A DNA stretch of 64,000 nucleotides from Litomosoides sigmodontis. Its lineage: Eukaryota; Nematoda; Chromadorea; Rhabditida; Onchocercidae. Where the stretch lies: assembly GCA_963070105.1 (NCBI GenBank), contig OY718803.1:7917823-7981822 (forward strand), given 5' to 3'. The notes beneath the pieces are model-generated. The model had not been told where the DNA came from. It worked only from the letters and a program-made list of their open reading frames with translations, and made no database searches. This document shows positions 58,501 to 64,000 of the stretch, in pieces. The position numbers and the translations under genes are program-made. How positions within the stretch are numbered: position 1 is the stretch's first letter; each line of letters starts with the position of its first letter.

Positions 58501-59082
58501 ACTTATTTCAGCCGAGTTATATTACATTAACTAATGATTTGGCAGTTGTTTTGGAAGAAGATCTTAGGCAGATTTCTTGGGCGGAACGTGAAAGAACGGT
58601 TATGCTTTTGCAATTACTTTTTTTTTCGAGTTCTAAAGTTTTGCGCGTCACTAAATTTGTATGACGCGAAAGTATAATTTTTGTTGTGCATTGCGGTGTT
58701 GCACATTCATGCTGTTTCAATGTTTAAAAAACGAGTTTAAATATTCTAATAATGTTTCCCGTTTGGAATTGATTTTCAGCAGCTTCCTTCTCATATGTAA
58801 TATATAAATTGTTTAAAATTTCAGGAAGAAGATGGGTGGTATATGGTACGATATAGAGATAATTACTATGATGAAACATACGATGTTTCAGCGCCTTTGA
58901 GACCGATTCCTTCGTTGAGCGATTTAGAAGAAATGCTTCGTGATTTTTCGGCTTTTACATCGCCATCAAGTCGTATGTCCGAACATGATTTCCAATGTAT
59001 TCTTGAAGATGCAAGCCGTCAACATTCACCAGAGTTTCTTCCTCGTGTTCTCGGCATTTTTAGGAATTTTAGTTTTAAATAA
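55596..59082 (+). CDS. ATG14: ATG14/Barkor homologue (PI3-kinase complex I subunit; EPG-8-like)
   Basis: Eleven exons with consistent phases: 55596-55774, 55916-56007, 56206-56297, 56439-56597, 56721-56801, 57009-57136, 57240-57315, 57578-57757, 57988-58185, 58512-58598, 58825-59082; 509 residues (human ATG14 492). An N-terminal Cys motif CSSCTNLKLCLCWSC matches the conserved CxxC pair region of ATG14. Next is a Lys/Glu-rich helical coiled coil (about residues 95-200, e.g. SIEYLKQNILDKKKAIKKKK). LKIFPIQRV matches the L-x-x-I-F-P-I motif shared by ATG14 and UVRAG. The C-terminal half has NMFAAFVYTIQLVNLL and CRKWTDGLFDTDIFKLNRAV followed by IEPLNPFANLLLL, closely paralleling the Barkor segment before its BATS domain. 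The end (LPRVLGIFRNFSFK) is amphipathic and could bind membrane as BATS does. ATG14 directs VPS34-Beclin 1 to the ER for autophagosome nucleation. UVRAG is the alternative but lacks this Cys motif. An in-frame TTG precedes the ATG; the ATG is preferred. Confidence 0.87.
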
Positions 59083-59341
59083 CTTATGATATGAACTGTC
59101 AGTTGTTCATTTCAAAATAATTTGTATTATTATGTTACTAAGATGCTGTATAGTTTAATGGAAGAAAGCTATGGATTTTTTGTAGATTGAGATTGTTTTC
59201 ATTAAGAAATACACAGTGCATGTATTTTGAGGTTGAATGGTGAAAGTTTTTATCACTTAAGTGTGTTGATTTTAAATGTACTGGTGTTTATAAAACCTAA
59301 GATTTGAGGTTTAGAGGGACTATTGAAAATTGGGATTTCTA

Positions 59342-60120
59342 ATGCTGGTCACAAAAAAGAACACTAGTTTTTATTTTAAACCTTTGAATTTTCAAATTTC
59401 GTTACTGTTTCTCAATCATACCAAAATTCTACCGTTGTTTGGCCAAATGTTATTTGTGGCAAATTCTTATTGGCAGGTAATCCACAAAGTTATCAAAACA
59501 TCGTATATTCGACCAACTGATTACCAATGGGTTTTTTTGAACTGTATGTTCTTCGATGACTTTTTAAAACATCTTTTACCATTTTTTTGCTGTATTCTTT
59601 CTTTAAAACTTTTTGGCATCAATCCTAAATCGATTAGTGCAGCAGCTTGTATATCTGTTATAGAATTTCTATTTTTGTGTTCAATGTTAATTGCAAATGT
59701 TGCATTTTATGTCTTGTACATTGTAAAAAACGTAGTGATTAAGATCTTTCACAGGCCACGGCTCTCACATTTCCCAACCGTTGCCAGCAAACCGCTTTGT
59801 CACTTGCTTCGTCTTTCCGTACAGTTTGCATCTCGTTTTCACAGTTCCGTGAATTGGTAATAGATTTGGTTTTGTAATTATCTTGCGAAGAACAAATTTT
59901 TGCAACTCTATCTACCAACAGAAGAGAGCATGGATTACCTTATGGTTGTTGTAACTCATTTCAGGCCAAATGTTTTAAAATGACAAGTAACACAAACGAG
60001 ATGCATAAACTGGATGTTGTGGTCTCCATAAAGCAAGTCGTGATTTCTTCTCTTTCAGGATGTCATGATGCTTTAAGGATTCGATTAGTTCTTGTCAATA
60101 TGGCTTCTCTTTATCCTTGA
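59342..60120 (+). other. Possible short spliced gene, unrecognised
   Basis: A 172-codon ORF from the ATG at 59342 to 59860 is strongly hydrophobic, with two or three potential membrane helices. Within it, 59754-59857 is bounded by TTTCACAG and GTAATA and in another frame reads RCQQTALSLASSFRTV and FREL. It joins in phase to 59966-60120 (TTTTCAG acceptor), which reads AKCFKMTSNTNEMHKLD and GCHDALRIRLVLVNM before a TGA. The two readings are mutually exclusive. No family is recognised, so either reading may be chance. Confidence 0.22.
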
Positions 60121-61252
60121 ATCCTTCCAGTCTAAAATAATAATTGCTGTATTAGTGAGCAAATTATTACGAATAATTTTCAATAACCCGTGGCAATATC
60201 AATTGGTATTTGTTTAAAGCAGCTTTGTTTAGGCCTTGTTCTTGTGCGGATCGTTCTACCAAGCTAGTATTTCAGAATCGTGAAAATCTATGTATTTCTT
60301 TTGTTTGTTATCGTTTACGAAAATTTATCAAATGAGGATTGCTTAAACGTGGTGTAACACAATTGTTCTGGCTGTTAGTAGTTGCTGCTTGGATAATGAT
60401 TAATTTTCAAAATAGTGTTAGAGTGCTTGATGAGTTTATATTTCAACTGATTATATTTCCTTCGCTTAAATTATCTTCAAATTACTTATTGTATGTTGCG
60501 TATCTTCCGGACTGAGGTTTCAAATATATTTTTATAAAAATTCAAATGATTTTCATGTATTTTACTTTGCTCATTTATTCATCAGAAATACGTTTTGTTA
60601 CTCCATCACTGGACAAAAATTGAGCTAAAAATTTGCCTAGAAACAATTCATTCCATCCTGTTTCGCTACTAGAATTGCGCAATAAAACTAGTCTAGCAAA
60701 TGTCGCCAATCTATGATGATACGAGAAAATGGAGCAATAATTTCGATTCCAAGTGAATTTCCTAATTTTCTTTTTCTAACATCACACTCAATAACAACTG
60801 AATGAGGCAATTTTAGCATTGAAATGCGATACTTCCTGCTGCTATCAAATGATTAGAATCGAAGCACATTGGCAGAAATACAAATTCTCATTTTATGCAA
60901 AATATCAGCGTTGAAGTTTTTTTCGTCTGCTTTTTTCCCATCACTGCCGTAAGATAAAAGTATTTCTTTCTGTTATTGTTTTCACTGCACTGAATTGTTC
61001 CTTCCAGCCATATAAAGGAAGAAAAAAACGGAAAACTCTCCCTGCTTTGTATGCATTTCTGCCGATCCACTCTGACCTATATTTGCCAAACAAACAAAAT
61101 GAAAAAAAAAACTTTCGGGAATATTTTTTTCACATACTCATCCATTTATCCAAACATGTATGTCTTTTTCACTTCAAAAACACTTAACGTAAATTTCGAA
61201 AATACTCCTGCCAATTTTCAAATTCATTTGTGTTGTGTGAGTTTCGTTAGGA

Positions 61253-61351
61253 ATGCTAAGGGACAGTGTGTCGTCAGACGAGCATTTGTTATGCCGGAAC
61301 CAGTATTACAACATCTAATTGTTCCCAATTCCGGTAAATTAGAATTGGGTA
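61253..61351 (+). other. Exon-like segment, unrecognised
   Basis: It follows TTTCGTTAG and precedes a GTAAAC donor-like site. It reads NAKGQCVVRRAFVMPEPVLQ, then HLIVPNSGKLELG, with a balanced amino-acid make-up unlike the surrounding AT-rich frames. Another frame is open for 21 codons from an ATG, and the complementary strand is also open, so strand and frame are unsure. Confidence 0.22.
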
Positions 61352-61917
61352 AAGGTAAACTGATGAGGATCACGTAGATTTAAAAACGTAATCGTTTGAT
61401 ACGCTAATTTATTTCAACATATAATCCTTCGATTTTCCGGCACTTTTGTTCTTACAATCAAATTTGTACCACGAAATATCGATTGAAGTGTGATCAGTGA
61501 TGACGAAAGAAAGGATTAATCACTTTCCTTTCCTAATAAATCAAACTGCTAAATTTCACAATTGATGATATTTTTTCCCATGTCACAAATTTGTTAGTAT
61601 TGTTTACCGACCAATCCTCATCATTCCTTTTACTACTTTTTCACTGCACCGACCTTATGGACAGCAATTGCTTTTTCTCTTTCCGTTCCTTCTTTCTTTT
61701 TTTTTTGTCTAATTTTTTGGTGAGAAATAAATTTTGCGAATGAATTCAGGTATAGGAATGCTTTTTCCTCTCTTTTTTTCTCTCTCATTTCATTCAATTC
61801 AAATTAGCAACTGGTTTATCGTAAAGAGCGAAGCGAACAGGTCTACCGTTGATAAAACAAAAAACAACATGAAATGATGAAATTTAGAGTGTAAGAGATG
61901 GCGCAACTTTCGGCTTA

Positions 61918-62105
61918 CTCACAGTTATTTTTTCCGGAACCGTATATTCAGACGTTGATTGCATGCATGCTTCATTGACTGACTGCTTGGCTTCACGCTG
62001 CTTTTTTTTTCTCATCGCTGATAAATTTTTTTTTTTTATATTTTTGCGATGGAAAAAAACTCGAGCTAACTCTTCGACTAGACGTGATATTTCACCGAAT
62101 GACAT
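61918..62105 (-). other. Candidate minus-strand first coding exon
   Basis: The minus-strand ATG at 62105 is directly preceded by TTAACAG, an acceptor- or trans-splice-like site. The frame reads MSFGEISRLVEELARVFF, a Lys-rich stretch, then TSEYTVPEKIT, and ends at a strong GTGAGT donor. No downstream exon was found in the window, and the Lys-rich middle is encoded by A-runs. The protein family is not recognised. Confidence 0.3.
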
Positions 62106-63267
62106 CTGTTAACTTAACGCACAGCATCTTTTGCTATTTTTGATTACACTTTGGTCAACAAATTTTTAATGTAAATAATAAATTCAAACTAAGACACATT
62201 TTTCTTGCATTTTAAAAATCAACCATTTTTCGCATGATTAATTACCGAGCAATCACTGCGAAGCACTTTGTTCTTCCTCTCACTATCTTTTTTAGCTTAG
62301 TCCAAGCAATCACAATAACAATAATAATAATTATAATTATTATTATAATGAGGAATAAAGTTTAATCTATTTCAGTTCAGCGAACAGTATTGGAAATGTA
62401 ATACATTCTCAGTTCATCCCTTCTCATCTGTTTCACCTGTAAGGTATTATTCAATTACCTATTTGCAGTAGGGAAGGAAAGAAAGCAGGCAATTCATTTT
62501 AAACATGGAGGGATTAGGAAGTTTTGCACCACACGGGACATTTTCACAGCCATTTCGCATTTTGCTATTGCTCAATTGGAAGTGTTAGATTAGAAGAAAG
62601 CGGAAAATGGTTTCCGGAAATTCAGGAATGAGTTAAAGGTTTATAAAGCTGAAAAAAGAAAGTAGCAGTTATGAAAGAGGAAGTGCTTATCTTACAATTT
62701 TTGCACTGAATTTACTTCCAAATGTAATTGCTCATTGAAAATGGAATGTCGGGCAAAACCGGAGTGAAGAAACTTACCTAAGTAAAGTTTATTTTAGAAG
62801 TTAAAATTTTTTTTGAGATTAATTGTTTATTCAATTGCATTTATATTTTTAAGTAATAGTAAATTGTGCGGCTCAACAAAGCCAAATTCACATATATGAT
62901 CGATCGTTATCAATCTTTAATTGCCACTAGCAATTTTGTAAACTTTTTAAAAAAATCCTTCCAAAATTGTTGTCCTATTTTTCGATTTTAATTCCAATAT
63001 AATTACTACTATCATCACAACAGTGTTTGTAGCAATTAAACAAACAACAATGTTGCTAAATGTTACCAACAAATGAGCTGCTTTCGCCGTCGCCCTTTTT
63101 TCCTTTGTTTACTTATTTTTTTTTGTAGAAAAAAACGAAATTATTGCTGCTTTGTATGAAGAATGATTTCATCTTTTGAAATTTGAAATTTTTGAGCTAT
63201 TTTAGCAATTCATCGGATAACAGATGAAATAATGTCAAGAAAACAAATTCCTTCTTCGCTTTCGCAT

Positions 63268-63328
63268 TCCCTCTCTCCTCTCCCTCTCTCTCCCTCTCCC
63301 TCTCCCTCTCTCTCCCTCTCCCTTCCTC
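63268..63328. repeat. (CCCTCT)n hexamer tract
   Basis: Pyrimidine-only tandem array of CCCTCT/CTCT units in non-coding DNA. Confidence 0.9.
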
Positions 63329-64000
63329 CTCATTTTACTTGTGAGAGAAAAAAAGAACTTTAAGAAATTCGTCGTAATTGTTGAGGAGGAATATGTGTTA
63401 AATTTATTTAATACTTTTTTTTTTCCAAATGAAAAATGCCAAACATTTCACTGAGTTCTGTATTGTTTCCTATGAGAAAGCACCGAAGAATTCTTCCGTG
63501 GAATGAATGAATGCATTTTTGAAATAATTTCCACATGTCATGCGCTGTGTGTAACTTACGATCGGTAACGATCACAGGCATTCATTTCAGCGCCTCACCT
63601 CAATCTCTCTCCATTACTGCTATTACCCGCACAGCTAGCTGTACCTCAACCTGTCGCCCACAGGTGATAGGAAGTATTGGTGGGAATTGACGAATTATAA
63701 TTATGAATGACTTTTTATTTGCTAAATTTGCATTGTCCAGCCTCTCCTCTCGGCATACATTTAGCTTTCAGGTAGCAAGATCGAGCAACAATTATGCGCT
63801 TGCTAATTTCACATTTTAAAAGTTGCTAAAATTTCCTTTTTAATTCTATATCACTTCGAAATTGTATAAATCATAAGTGAATGAGATACGGTATTTAATA
63901 TGAATTTTGATTATTTCATTTTTCCATTTTGTGAATTCAATTAATTTTGCTGCTAAAACAAATAGAAATTTTAATTCTAATTTAGTGAAAATTGAAATGG

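Larger units (their letters stand above)
59083..64000. other. Right-hand region without a confirmed gene
   Basis: About 4.9 kb with only isolated exon-like pieces (listed separately), a TAAT palindromic repeat near 62311-62350, and a CCCTCT tract. The sequence from about 62350 to 63260 shows nothing recognisable. Confidence 0.5.

Overview
The window is AT-rich animal nuclear DNA. The genes are interrupted by spliceosomal introns, mostly GT-AG. Most acceptors are a T-run followed by CAG and then G or A, the pattern typical of nematodes. No operon structure, ribosome-binding sites, CRISPR arrays or recognisable transposase genes were seen. The gene families (Dispatched, TINAG-like, LACT beta-lactamase-fold, Cas scaffold, AAGAB, ATG14) together with the acceptor consensus suggest an ecdysozoan, most likely a nematode. 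Large intergenic spaces and a Cas-family gene point weakly to an early-branching (Dorylaimia-type) nematode; that placement is inference. Exon limits were read by hand from splice signals, phase continuity and family similarity.

Layout, left to right. 1-2749 (+): the 3' end of a Dispatched-like sterol-sensing/RND transporter. 2750-7475: no clear gene; two diverged copies of a ~200-bp segment and a long (TG)n tract. 7476-12077 (+): a complete ten-exon TINAG-like secreted non-catalytic cathepsin-B relative. 13326-15721 (+): a nine-exon LACT-type beta-lactamase-fold protein with altered motifs. 15722-30141: about 14 kb with no confidently assigned gene; it holds a possible two-exon small membrane protein, a nuclear-receptor half-site cluster, a polypyrimidine tract and a long palindrome. 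30142-50536 (+): a p130Cas/BCAR1-like adaptor over at least 19 coding exons, whose first exon was not found. 51839-54764 (-): an AAGAB (alpha/gamma-adaptin-binding p34) homologue, tail-to-tail with Cas and head-to-head with the next gene. 55596-59082 (+): an eleven-exon ATG14/Barkor homologue. 59083-64000: only weak exon-like segments on both strands.

The genes do not form one pathway. AAGAB (clathrin adaptor assembly) and ATG14 (PI3-kinase complex I, autophagosome initiation) both act in membrane traffic and share a divergent ~0.8-kb promoter region. Dispatched (release of lipid-modified Hedgehog-type ligands) and the TINAG-like protein act at the cell surface or in the extracellular matrix, and the Cas protein acts at adhesion and signalling sites. 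No new multi-gene system is evident. The most unusual points are changes within known families: a Ser-for-Cys TINAG, a Cas without the YxxP tyrosine cluster, a LACT with degenerate catalytic motifs, and an AAGAB that carries its own gamma-ear-type motif.
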